Shown here piece after piece: positions 1 through 5,106 of a stretch of 5,106 nt of DNA. This stretch comes from Firmicutes bacterium UBA1047 (GTDB taxonomy: Bacteria; Bacillota; Clostridia; Tissierellales; Sedimentibacteraceae), in the NCBI GenBank assembly GCA_002316585.1, contig DCDU01000189.1, positions 244-5,349 on the forward strand. Direction: 5' to 3'. Within the stretch, counting starts at the first letter, position 1; every line of letters starts with the position of its first letter. The notes beneath the pieces are model-generated. The model saw nothing but the letters and a program-made list of their open reading frames with translations, ran no database searches and was not told the DNA's origin. A program made the position numbers and the translations under genes.

Positions 1-44
1 GTCAAAACAACCGTAAGCAATATAATTTTATTTAATCTTTTCAT
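1..44 (-). CDS. 5' end of a gene for a probable secreted or membrane-anchored protein (partial)
   Basis: The minus strand reads ATG at 44-42 and stays open for 14 codons to the window edge, giving MKRLNKIILLTVVL, with AC (Thr) as the start of codon 15. A basic stretch (K2, R3, K6) followed by an uninterrupted hydrophobic run is the usual start of a Sec signal peptide, lipoprotein signal or N-terminal membrane anchor. The start is supported by a strong ribosome binding site, GGGAGG (54-49), four bases before ATG, and by an extended -10 promoter just upstream. The leader would be only about 25 nt. The gene lies in the same direction as the carbamate kinase gene but 182 bp beyond its stop, so it need not be co-transcribed. 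The mature protein is outside the window and its function cannot be given. Confidence 0.72.
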   Translation of the reverse strand, partial: MKRLNKIILLTVVL

Positions 45-74
45 AATACCTCCCACACGTCCGTATTTTAATAA

Positions 75-103
75 ATTATATCACATATATATTGATACTG
101 CAA
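75..103 (-). promoter_or_regulatory. Sigma-A type promoter with extended -10 for the gene at the left edge
   Basis: On the minus strand a perfect -10, TATAAT (80-75), is preceded by TGA (83-81), giving the extended form TGnTATAAT. A weak -35, TTGCAG (103-98), lies 17 bp upstream, the optimal spacing. Transcription would begin near 68, about 25 nt before the ATG at 44. A good extended -10 commonly compensates for a poor -35. No experimental support is visible. Confidence 0.7.
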
Positions 104-120
104 TAAAAACTCCTTTTACG

Positions 121-228
121 CAGGACACTCCCTTTCCTTTATTCGGTGCCAAGGTGTGTCCTCCAAAATTGGAGACATTCCTCTTTCCCGCAGAGACTAA
201 CCTATAGTTGAGGTGTGTCCCCACACCT
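121..228. repeat. Cluster of degenerate short palindromic repeat modules
   Basis: This non-coding stretch is built from related pieces. The 10-mer AGGTGTGTCC occurs at 152-161 and again at 211-220. A complementary-type half occurs as GACACTCC-CTTTCC (124-137) and GACATTCCTCTTTCC (174-188), which differ by one substitution and one indel. The halves form inverted repeats: AGGACAC (122-128) with GTGTCCT (156-162); CTCCAA (161-166) with TTGGAG (169-174), whose flanks TGTC and GACA extend the palindrome across one bulged C; and AGGTGTG (211-217) with CACACCT (222-228). The pattern resembles intergenic palindromic elements (REP- or MITE-like) that I recall from clostridial genomes, but the family is not identified. 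No transposase gene or target-site duplication is seen. It is locally richer in G and C than the flanking AT-rich DNA. Confidence 0.6.
211..228 (-). other. Hairpin with GNRA-type loop at the 3' end of the carbamate kinase transcript
   Basis: Read on the minus strand, AGGTGTG, loop GGGA, CACACCT forms a perfect 7-bp stem closed by G-C with a GNRA-class tetraloop. It begins inside the stop codon of the carbamate kinase gene (TAG, 229-227). The next bases are CAACTATAGG, without a T-run, so it is not a standard intrinsic terminator. It could protect the mRNA 3' end, act in factor-dependent termination, or simply be one module of the palindromic repeat cluster around it. Confidence 0.45.
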
Positions 229-1156
229 ATCCAATCCAAGTTCCCGTCTTGCCCGCTAAACCGTCTGCGGCTTTTTCCAATGAGGTAATTAATGCCCTTC
301 TTCCGGTTTTAGATAGAGCAAATGACATAGCGGCCCTAACCTTAGGAAGCATGGAGCCTTCCGCGAATTCTTTGCCAGCAATATATCTTTCGGCATCTTC
401 TACAGTTAATTCAGACAACCATAATTGATCCGGCTTGCCGAATCTTACAGCAACCTTTTCAACAGCCGTCAATATGATTAAGCTGTCCGCATCAACTAAT
501 TCCGCAAGCTTTGCTGTTGTAAAGTCTTTATCGATAACTGCGGGAATACCTGTTAATCCGTCACATTCTTCCACTACGGGAATTCCGCCGCCGCCTGCGG
601 CTATAACAATATTGCCTGTGTTTATCAATGATTTAATAAATTCAATCTCCACAATGTCAATAGGTTTCGGAGAAGGTACCACCCTTCTGTAGCCTCTTCC
701 CGCATCTTCTTTAAATGTAAATCCTTCAGCCGTCATCATATCAGCTTCTTCTTTAGTGTAGAAAGAGCCCACAGGCTTTGTAGGATTTTGGAACGCAGGG
801 TCGTTTTTATCAACCACGACTTGAGTTACAACTGTTGCAACAGATTTTTTTAAGCCTCTTTTTTTCAATTCGTTTTGTATGGCATTTTGCAAGTGATAAC
901 CAATATACCCTTGACTCATGGCGCCACATTCCGGAAATGGCATTTCAGGAGTTCCTGCTTCCGATTTTGAAGCAGCATCCATGGCTAAATTAATCATTCC
1001 TACCTGGGGACCGTTACCATGAGATATTATTACTTTATTTCCCCCTTCAATTAAATCTACTATAGACTTTGATGTATGTTTTACAGCCTCTTTTTGCTCT
1101 TCCGAGTTGTTGCCCAAAGCATTTCCACCTAAAGCCAATACTATAATTTTGCTCAT
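227..1156 (-). CDS. arcC: Carbamate kinase
   Basis: A complete cytoplasmic enzyme of 309 residues, the usual length for carbamate kinase (EC 2.7.2.2). The family catalyses carbamoyl phosphate + ADP = carbamate + ATP and in fermenters mostly works in the ATP-forming direction. Amino-acid-kinase fold motifs are present in order: ALGGNAL (8-14), ISHGNGPQVG (44-53), CGAMSQGYIGYHLQ (77-90), KPVGSFY (127-133), GRGYRRVVPSPKP (153-165), AAGGGGIPVV (186-195), VIDKDFTTAKLAEL (207-220) and GSMLPK (267-272). The ATG at 1156 is preceded by GGAGG (1166-1162) five bases upstream, and by its own extended -10 promoter. No arginine deiminase, ornithine carbamoyltransferase, agmatine or purine catabolism gene is in the window, so the source of carbamoyl phosphate is unknown. 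The name arcC is by family and does not prove a role in arginine breakdown. The gene is intact and transcribed divergently from the aro operon. Confidence 0.96.
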   Translation of the reverse strand: MSKIIVLALGGNALGNNSEEQKEAVKHTSKSIVDLIEGGNKVIISHGNGPQVGMINLAMDAASKSEAGTPEMPFPECGAMSQGYIGYHLQNAIQNELKKRGLKKSVATVVTQVVVDKNDPAFQNPTKPVGSFYTKEEADMMTAEGFTFKEDAGRGYRRVVPSPKPIDIVEIEFIKSLINTGNIVIAAGGGGIPVVEECDGLTGIPAVIDKDFTTAKLAELVDADSLIILTAVEKVAVRFGKPDQLWLSELTVEDAERYIAGKEFAEGSMLPKVRAAMSFALSKTGRRALITSLEKAADGLAGKTGTWIG

Positions 1157-1223
1157 ATACTCCTCCGCGTATCTTAATATAGACGATTTCTTTACATTAA
1201 AAGTTCTAAAAAATTATTAATTT

Positions 1224-1252
1224 ATTGTACCATTTTATTTTTAATTTAGCAA
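1224..1252 (-). promoter_or_regulatory. Extended -10 promoter for the carbamate kinase gene
   Basis: On the minus strand the -35 TTGCTA (1252-1247) is followed after 17 bp by TACAAT (1229-1224), which is preceded by TGG (1232-1230) to give TGnTACAAT. Transcription would start near 1217 and leave an AT-rich leader of about 60 nt before the ATG at 1156. No terminator or riboswitch fold is evident in that leader. The site is roughly 40-90 bp from the divergent aro promoter, so a single regulator could reach both. Confidence 0.65.
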
Positions 1253-1289
1253 TTTACTTTTAACAAAAAGGTTAACATCCAAAAAACTA

Positions 1290-1317
1290 TTGACATCTTA
1301 AGATATTATGATAGATT
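1290..1317 (+). promoter_or_regulatory. Promoter of the aro operon
   Basis: A consensus -35 TTGACA (1290-1295) is followed after 16 bp by TAGATT (1312-1317), preceded by TGA (1309-1311) to make an extended -10. Transcription would begin near 1324, leaving a leader of only about 23 nt before the ATG at 1347, too short for a T-box or other riboswitch. Control, if any, would therefore act at initiation. The spacer contains the perfect palindrome ATCTTAAGAT (1295-1304), and a longer inverted repeat overlaps the -10. Confidence 0.68.
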
Positions 1318-1335
1318 TTAATCATAAATATTAAG
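1297..1335. promoter_or_regulatory. Hyphenated inverted repeat over the aro promoter, candidate operator
   Basis: The left arm CTTAA (1297-1301), GATA, TTATGAT (1306-1312) is mirrored by the right arm ATCATAA (1321-1327), ATA, TTAAG (1331-1335). That gives 12 matched pairs in two blocks around an 8-bp centre, with the connecting segments differing by one base in length. The element covers the spacer, the -10 and the start region, the position expected of a repressor site. Because the predicted start (about 1324) lies inside it, most of it would not be in the mRNA, so a DNA operator is likelier than an RNA hairpin. The region is very AT-rich, which raises the chance of coincidental symmetry. 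No regulator can be named. Confidence 0.42.
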
Positions 1336-1346
1336 TAGGTGAGTAA

Positions 1347-2171
1347 ATGTTAAGCGAAAATTACAAAAGAGCAGATAGATTGTTTCATCCGAATAATACT
1401 GAAATTAATATAAACGGCAATATAATAGGGGGCAAAAAGTTGGCCGTTATGGCAGGTCCCTGCTCCGTGGAAAGTATGGAGCAGATTTTATCGATTGCAA
1501 AAGATGTGAAAACGTCAGGAGCAACATTTTTAAGAGGCGGCGCATATAAGCTTCGCTCCTCTCCCTATAGTTTTCAGGGACTTAAAAAAGAAGGTTTGGA
1601 ATTGTTAAAATTAGCAAAGAATGAAACAAATCTTCCCATAGTAACAGAAATAACTTCAATTGAATATTTAGATGAATACATTGAAAGTGTAGATATAATA
1701 CAGGTAGGTGCCCGAAACATGCAAAATTATGAGCTGCTGAAGCAATTAGGAAAAACAGCTAAGCCAATACTGTTGAAAAGGGGATTTTCTTCCACTATAG
1801 AAGAGCTGCTTATGTCTGCGGAATATATAATGGCTGAAGGAAATAACAATGTAATACTATGTGAAAGGGGCATCAGAACCTTTGAAAATTTCACCAGAAA
1901 TACTTTAGATTTAAGTGCCATACCTGCAATTAAAAAACTGAGCCACCTCCCTGTTATTGTTGACCCAAGCCATGCGACAGGAATATGGTGGATGGTTGAA
2001 CCTTTGTCCATGGCAGCTGTTGCCGCAGGAGCGGACGGGCTTCTCATAGAAGTGCACAATGACCCTGAAAATGCACTATGCGATGGGATTCAATCAATTA
2101 AGACCGACAAATTTGCTTTACTAATGGAAAAGTTAAAACTTATAGCAAAAGCGGCAGGCAGGGAAATATGA
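1347..2171 (+). CDS. aroF: 3-deoxy-7-phosphoheptulonate (DAHP) synthase, type I-beta, core domain only
   Basis: Step 1 of the shikimate pathway: phosphoenolpyruvate + erythrose 4-phosphate give DAHP (EC 2.5.1.54), in the cytoplasm. The 274-residue TIM-barrel protein carries GPCSVES (37-43), RGGAYK (63-68), SPYSFQG (72-78), QVGARNMQN (119-127), LLKRGF (142-147), LCERGIRTFE (171-180), RNTLD (184-188) and DPSHATG (206-212). By comparison with the Thermotoga maritima enzyme the metal ligands would be C39, H209, E235 and D246, all present. It lacks the roughly 65-residue ferredoxin-like regulatory domain found at the N-terminus of that homologue, and has no fused chorismate mutase, so allosteric inhibition through such domains is not expected. 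The substrate motif usually written KPRTS is KLRSS here (68-72). Start: ATG preceded by AGGTGAG (1337-1343). First gene of the operon; its TGA overlaps the next ATG. Members of this family are variously called aroF, aroA or aroG. Confidence 0.95.
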   Translation: MLSENYKRADRLFHPNNTEININGNIIGGKKLAVMAGPCSVESMEQILSIAKDVKTSGATFLRGGAYKLRSSPYSFQGLKKEGLELLKLAKNETNLPIVTEITSIEYLDEYIESVDIIQVGARNMQNYELLKQLGKTAKPILLKRGFSSTIEELLMSAEYIMAEGNNNVILCERGIRTFENFTRNTLDLSAIPAIKKLSHLPVIVDPSHATGIWWMVEPLSMAAVAAGADGLLIEVHNDPENALCDGIQSIKTDKFALLMEKLKLIAKAAGREI

Positions 2172-3232
2172 TTAAAATAGACATAAGCATGCCGAAAAAA
2201 TATGAAATTATAATTGAAAAGGGTGCATTCAACAACATAGTAAAAGAAATTAAAGAAGTCTATAAAGGTTTTAGATTGGCAGTTATTACCGATGAAAATC
2301 TATACGGCTTGTACGGGGAACAATTGAGATTTTCTTTGTTAAAAGAAAGTTATGACCTGAAAGTAATTGTAATAAAGCCGGGAGAAAGCTCCAAATCCTT
2401 TGAAACCCTAATTAATATATATTCACAATTATCGGGGTTTTTAAGAAGAAATGACCTCATAGCCGCTTTTGGCGGAGGTGTTGTAGGTGACTTGGCTGGC
2501 TTTGCCGCGTCAACCTATATGAGGGGAGTTAAACTTATACAAATTCCCACTACACTGCTTTCCCAGATAGATTCAAGCGTAGGGGGCAAAACGGCCATCA
2601 ATCTTCCCGAAGCAAAAAACTTGGTCGGAAGCTTTTATCATCCTGAAAGAGTAATAATTGACCCTTTATTACTAAAATCTCTGCCGGATAAATATATCAT
2701 CGACGGCTTGGGAGAAGCCATAAAATATGCGTGTATAAAAGACGAGAATTTATTTAATGAATTAATGGCATCAAAATATAATATTAACGAAAATATTGAG
2801 GAACTTATTTACGCTTGTTTAAATATTAAAAAGGAAATAGTTGAAAAGGATGAAAAAGATTATGGTTTAAGAATGCTTTTGAATTTCGGTCACACCATCG
2901 GACATGCAATTGAACAATATTTTAACTATGCTGTAAGTCACGGGGAAGCAGTCTGTATCGGTATGTACCATATAACCAAAAATAGCCAGAGGGTAGGATT
3001 TACAAAAACAAACACTGTTGAAAGGCTGACTGCTTTATTGGAGAATTACAATATAAAATATAATCTGCCATTATCAACGGCAGAAATAATTAAATTTATC
3101 CATTCAGATAAAAAAAACAATTCGGATTTTATTAATTTAGTATTGCTGAAAGAAATAGGCAATGCATATATTCAAAAAGTACCGTTGGATAATTTATATA
3201 ACTTTATTAATGTGGAGCAGGAGAGATTATGA
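2168..3232 (+). CDS. aroB: 3-dehydroquinate synthase
   Basis: Step 2 of the shikimate pathway: NAD-dependent cyclisation of DAHP to 3-dehydroquinate (EC 4.2.3.4). The protein is 354 residues, normal for the family. Visible motifs are the NAD-binding GGGVVGDLAGF (102-112), PTTLLSQIDSSVGGKTAIN (127-145), KNLVGSFYHP (150-159), GLGEAIKY (180-187), NFGHTIGHAIE (239-249) and SHGEAV (257-262). By family comparison the divalent metal ligands would be E183, H242 and H258. The start ATG (2168) overlaps the upstream TGA as ATGA, and AGGG (2160-2163) serves as ribosome binding site, so translation is probably coupled to DAHP synthase. The gene placement directly after the step 1 enzyme matches metabolic order. 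It is intact, with no missing key residue. Confidence 0.97.
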   Translation: MIKIDISMPKKYEIIIEKGAFNNIVKEIKEVYKGFRLAVITDENLYGLYGEQLRFSLLKESYDLKVIVIKPGESSKSFETLINIYSQLSGFLRRNDLIAAFGGGVVGDLAGFAASTYMRGVKLIQIPTTLLSQIDSSVGGKTAINLPEAKNLVGSFYHPERVIIDPLLLKSLPDKYIIDGLGEAIKYACIKDENLFNELMASKYNINENIEELIYACLNIKKEIVEKDEKDYGLRMLLNFGHTIGHAIEQYFNYAVSHGEAVCIGMYHITKNSQRVGFTKTNTVERLTALLENYNIKYNLPLSTAEIIKFIHSDKKNNSDFINLVLLKEIGNAYIQKVPLDNLYNFINVEQERL

Positions 3233-4464
3233 GTTTATTGATAAACCCTTCTTTGTTGAATGGAAAGATTGTTATTCCCCCTTCTAAAAGTTTAAGCCAC
3301 AGAGCAATAATCTGTGCTTCTCTTTCCATGGAAGGGGAAAGCAAAATAAACAATGTGATTTTTTCGGATGATATAAAAGCTACAATAGAAGGAATGAAAA
3401 CATTGGGTGCCGATATCAAAAAATCGGATGATTTCATCCTTGTTAAGAGAAGCAATATAATTTCAAACAATACAATTGACTGCAATGAATCAGGTTCAAC
3501 CCTCAGGTTTCTCATCCCCTTATCCATAGTTATAGCAAATGAATGTACATTTACCGGAAAGGGCAGATTAATTGACAGACCCTTGGATGTTTATTATGAA
3601 GTTTTCAATAAATTTAATATAGAATTCCAAACAAGCAGCGGAAAACTTCCTCTTCGGATAAGAGGAAGGCTTCCAAACGGCGCATACAAAATTCCCGGAA
3701 ATATAAGCTCTCAATTTATTACAGGATTATTATTTGCTCTTCCTCTTCTTAATGGGGATTCCGAAATAAATATTACAGGAACGCTTGAATCCAAAAGTTA
3801 TATTGATTTAACATTAAATATTATGAAAAGGTACAATATACATATTGAAAAAATTGACGAACATAATTATTTTATAAAGGGAAGACAAAAATATAAAGCA
3901 TCGGACTATATGGTTGAAGGGGATTTTTCACAAGCTGCGTTTTTTCTTGCTGCCAATGCATTGGGAAGTAGCATTGAATGCCTTGGATTAAATTATGACT
4001 CACTGCAGGGAGACAAGGAAATATTAAATATAATTGAAAAATATTCTGCGAAACAGAAAGAAATAACCATTGATGCCTCCCAAATACCCGATTTAATTCC
4101 TGTAGTATCGGTGATAGCATCCTTGAAAGAAAACTGCACCACTAATATTATCAATGCGGTTAGACTCAGACTTAAAGAATCTGACAGACTGAAGGCTATC
4201 ACATCAGAAATGAAAAAGCTTGGAGCATTCATACGGGAAACAGAGAACGGTCTTATAATTAAAGGAAAGAAATCCTTGCAGGGAGCAGCAGTTAACAGCC
4301 GGAATGACCATAGAATTGCAATGGCCATGGCAATTGCAGCAACAAGATGTGATAATCCGGTTGTTTTGGAAGGTTACCAATCAGTCAAAAAATCATATCC
4401 GGGATTTTGGGATGATTATCAAAGCTTAGGAGGTGTTATCAGTGAGCTCAATGATAGGAAATAA
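3229..4464 (+). CDS. aroA: 3-phosphoshikimate 1-carboxyvinyltransferase (EPSP synthase)
   Basis: Step 6 of the pathway: shikimate 3-phosphate + phosphoenolpyruvate give EPSP + phosphate (EC 2.5.1.19). It is the target enzyme of glyphosate. The 411-residue protein has the expected two-domain motifs: PPSKSLSHRA (17-26, with K20, S21, R25), ESGSTLR (87-93), DRPLD (116-120), the SSQ triad (160-162), SKSYIDLT (188-195), GDFSQAAFFLAA (230-241), PDLIPV (286-291, D287 equivalent to catalytic D313 of E. coli), LKESDRL (314-320, with E316 and R319) and NDHRIAMA (358-365). The PEP-loop sequence differs from the E. coli NAGTAMRP: the glycine is kept (G89) but Thr97 is Ser and Pro101 is Phe. The start ATG overlaps the aroB stop as ATGA, with AGGAG (3219-3223) upstream. 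The end overlaps the chorismate synthase gene. Confidence 0.97.
   Translation: MSLLINPSLLNGKIVIPPSKSLSHRAIICASLSMEGESKINNVIFSDDIKATIEGMKTLGADIKKSDDFILVKRSNIISNNTIDCNESGSTLRFLIPLSIVIANECTFTGKGRLIDRPLDVYYEVFNKFNIEFQTSSGKLPLRIRGRLPNGAYKIPGNISSQFITGLLFALPLLNGDSEINITGTLESKSYIDLTLNIMKRYNIHIEKIDEHNYFIKGRQKYKASDYMVEGDFSQAAFFLAANALGSSIECLGLNYDSLQGDKEILNIIEKYSAKQKEITIDASQIPDLIPVVSVIASLKENCTTNIINAVRLRLKESDRLKAITSEMKKLGAFIRETENGLIIKGKKSLQGAAVNSRNDHRIAMAMAIAATRCDNPVVLEGYQSVKKSYPGFWDDYQSLGGVISELNDRK
4428..4433 (+). promoter_or_regulatory. Ribosome binding site that sets the chorismate synthase start
   Basis: A perfect AGGAGG lies inside the end of the EPSP synthase gene. It is 8 bases before GTG at 4442 but 17 bases before the in-frame ATG at 4451. 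The first spacing is optimal and the second is too long, so GTG is the preferred start. Confidence 0.8.
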
Positions 4465-5106
4465 GCTGAAAATAAGTATATTCGGAGAATCTCACGGAGC
4501 TGGAATAGGTGTTGTAATAGACGGTTTGCCGTCAGGATTTGCCGTTGATTTGGATTACATAAATCATCAGATGAAAAGACGTGCTCCCGGAGAGAGTATA
4601 TTGTCCACTCCAAGGAGGGAAGATGATGAATTCAAAATATTAAGCGGTTTCTTCCGGGGGAAAACAACAGGTACCCCCTTAGCTGCAATAATTTATAACA
4701 ATGATAAAAAATCCGAGGACTACAGCGAATTAAAAAATGTACTTCGTCCGGGGCATAGTGATTATACTGGATATATCAAGTATTCATTTTATAACGACTA
4801 TCGGGGAGGAGGGCATTTTTCGGGTAGACTTACAGCACCTCTTTTGTTTGCAGGGTCTATTGCAATGCAACTCTTAGAAAGCAAAAATATATTTATAGGA
4901 AGCCACATAAAAAGTATTTACAATATAAATGACGATGATGCAGAAAATATTGAAATAGAGTTGATAAAAACTTTAAGAAAAATGAATTTCCCTGTTATAT
5001 CTTCAGAAAAGGGAAATATTATGACAGATAGCATAATAGAGCAAAAAAAATCGGGAAATTCCTTGGGCGGAATTGTAGAAACATTTATTATCAATGTTCC
5101 CGCCGG
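4442..5106 (+). CDS. aroC: Chorismate synthase (partial, 3' end beyond the window)
   Basis: Last common step: EPSP is converted to chorismate with loss of phosphate (EC 4.2.3.5), using reduced FMN. The window holds 221 codons plus two bases, roughly 60% of the usual 360-390 residues. Visible motifs are FGESHG (14-19, with the conserved H18), RRAPG (46-50), STPRREDDEFKILSG (55-69), TTGTPLA (75-81), LRPGHSDYT (101-109, with the second conserved H105), DYRGGGHFSGR (119-129) and SGNSLGG near the end. GTG at 4442 is chosen over ATG at 4451 because of the AGGAGG 8 bases upstream and because it yields an N-terminus MSSMIGNKLKISIFGESHG, resembling homologues that begin with a short SS-x-x-GN segment. 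It overlaps the EPSP synthase gene by 23 bp in another frame, consistent with translational coupling. The reading frame is open to the edge. Confidence 0.95.
   Translation, partial: MSSMIGNKLKISIFGESHGAGIGVVIDGLPSGFAVDLDYINHQMKRRAPGESILSTPRREDDEFKILSGFFRGKTTGTPLAAIIYNNDKKSEDYSELKNVLRPGHSDYTGYIKYSFYNDYRGGGHFSGRLTAPLLFAGSIAMQLLESKNIFIGSHIKSIYNINDDDAENIEIELIKTLRKMNFPVISSEKGNIMTDSIIEQKKSGNSLGGIVETFIINVPA

Noticed and set aside
211..228. Intrinsic terminator of the carbamate kinase gene
   Set aside because: The stem is good but neither strand has a T-run after it. It is recorded as a hairpin only.
213..692. Open frames on the plus strand (213-428 and 435-692) opposite the carbamate kinase gene
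   Set aside because: They are antisense to a strongly conserved enzyme, encode low-complexity sequence without recognisable motifs, and lack convincing ribosome binding sites.
1260..1277. Direct repeat TTAACA at 1260-1265 and 1272-1277 upstream of the aro -35
   Set aside because: Two short AT-rich hexamers 12 bp apart are easily expected by chance in this composition; no further copy seen.
1304..1312. TATTAT (1304-1309) or TATGAT (1307-1312) as the aro -10 element
   Set aside because: They lie only 8 and 11 bp after the TTGACA at 1290-1295. TAGATT at 1312-1317 has a 16-bp spacer and an extended TGn element.
1318..1346. T-box or other riboswitch in the aro operon leader
   Set aside because: The predicted leader is about 23 nt and the whole intergenic space is 190 bp. 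I see no T-box signature or terminator/antiterminator pair.
1727..2059. Minus-strand open frame inside the DAHP synthase gene
   Set aside because: Antisense shadow of a conserved gene, with no motif and no promoter.
3207..4613. Minus-strand open frames at 3207-3527, 3872-4120, 3993-4328 and 4419-4613
   Set aside because: All lie opposite EPSP synthase or chorismate synthase coding sequence, and their translations show no family features.
1..5106. An undescribed multi-gene system
   Set aside because: Every substantial reading frame is a known housekeeping or catabolic enzyme with intact motifs. The only unexplained DNA is the short repeat cluster and the truncated gene at the left edge.

Overview
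The window looks like ordinary chromosomal DNA from a low-GC Gram-positive bacterium, most likely a member of the Clostridia. This rests on the AT-rich composition, strong GGAGG-type ribosome binding sites, heavy use of AAA/ATA/TTA codons, and protein variants that look clostridial to me from memory. No taxon can be fixed from the sequence alone.

Left part, minus strand. Positions 1-44 hold the first 14 codons of a gene that runs off the left edge. It encodes a basic then hydrophobic N-terminus, like a signal peptide or membrane anchor, and has its own extended -10 promoter (75-103). Between it and the next gene lie about 180 bp, of which 121-228 is a cluster of short palindromic repeat modules that no gene explains. 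At 227-1156 is a complete carbamate kinase gene (arcC-type). Its promoter is at 1224-1252.

Middle. The 190 bp at 1157-1346 separate arcC from the divergent operon on the plus strand and contain back-to-back promoters. The plus-strand promoter (1290-1317) is overlain by a hyphenated inverted repeat (1297-1335) that is a plausible operator.

Right part, plus strand. Four shikimate-pathway genes are packed without gaps: DAHP synthase (step 1, 1347-2171), 3-dehydroquinate synthase (step 2, 2168-3232), EPSP synthase (step 6, 3229-4464) and chorismate synthase (step 7, from 4442 and cut by the right edge). The first two junctions are 4-bp ATGA overlaps and the third is a 23-bp overlap, so they are almost certainly one translationally coupled operon making chorismate for aromatic amino acids. 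The missing steps (3-dehydroquinase, shikimate dehydrogenase, shikimate kinase) are not in the window and may lie downstream.

I found no mobile-element gene, CRISPR array, tRNA, rRNA or riboswitch, and no sign of an undescribed multi-gene system. The items most worth a second look are the repeat cluster at 121-228, the inverted repeat over the aro promoter, and active-site motif variants in DAHP synthase and EPSP synthase.
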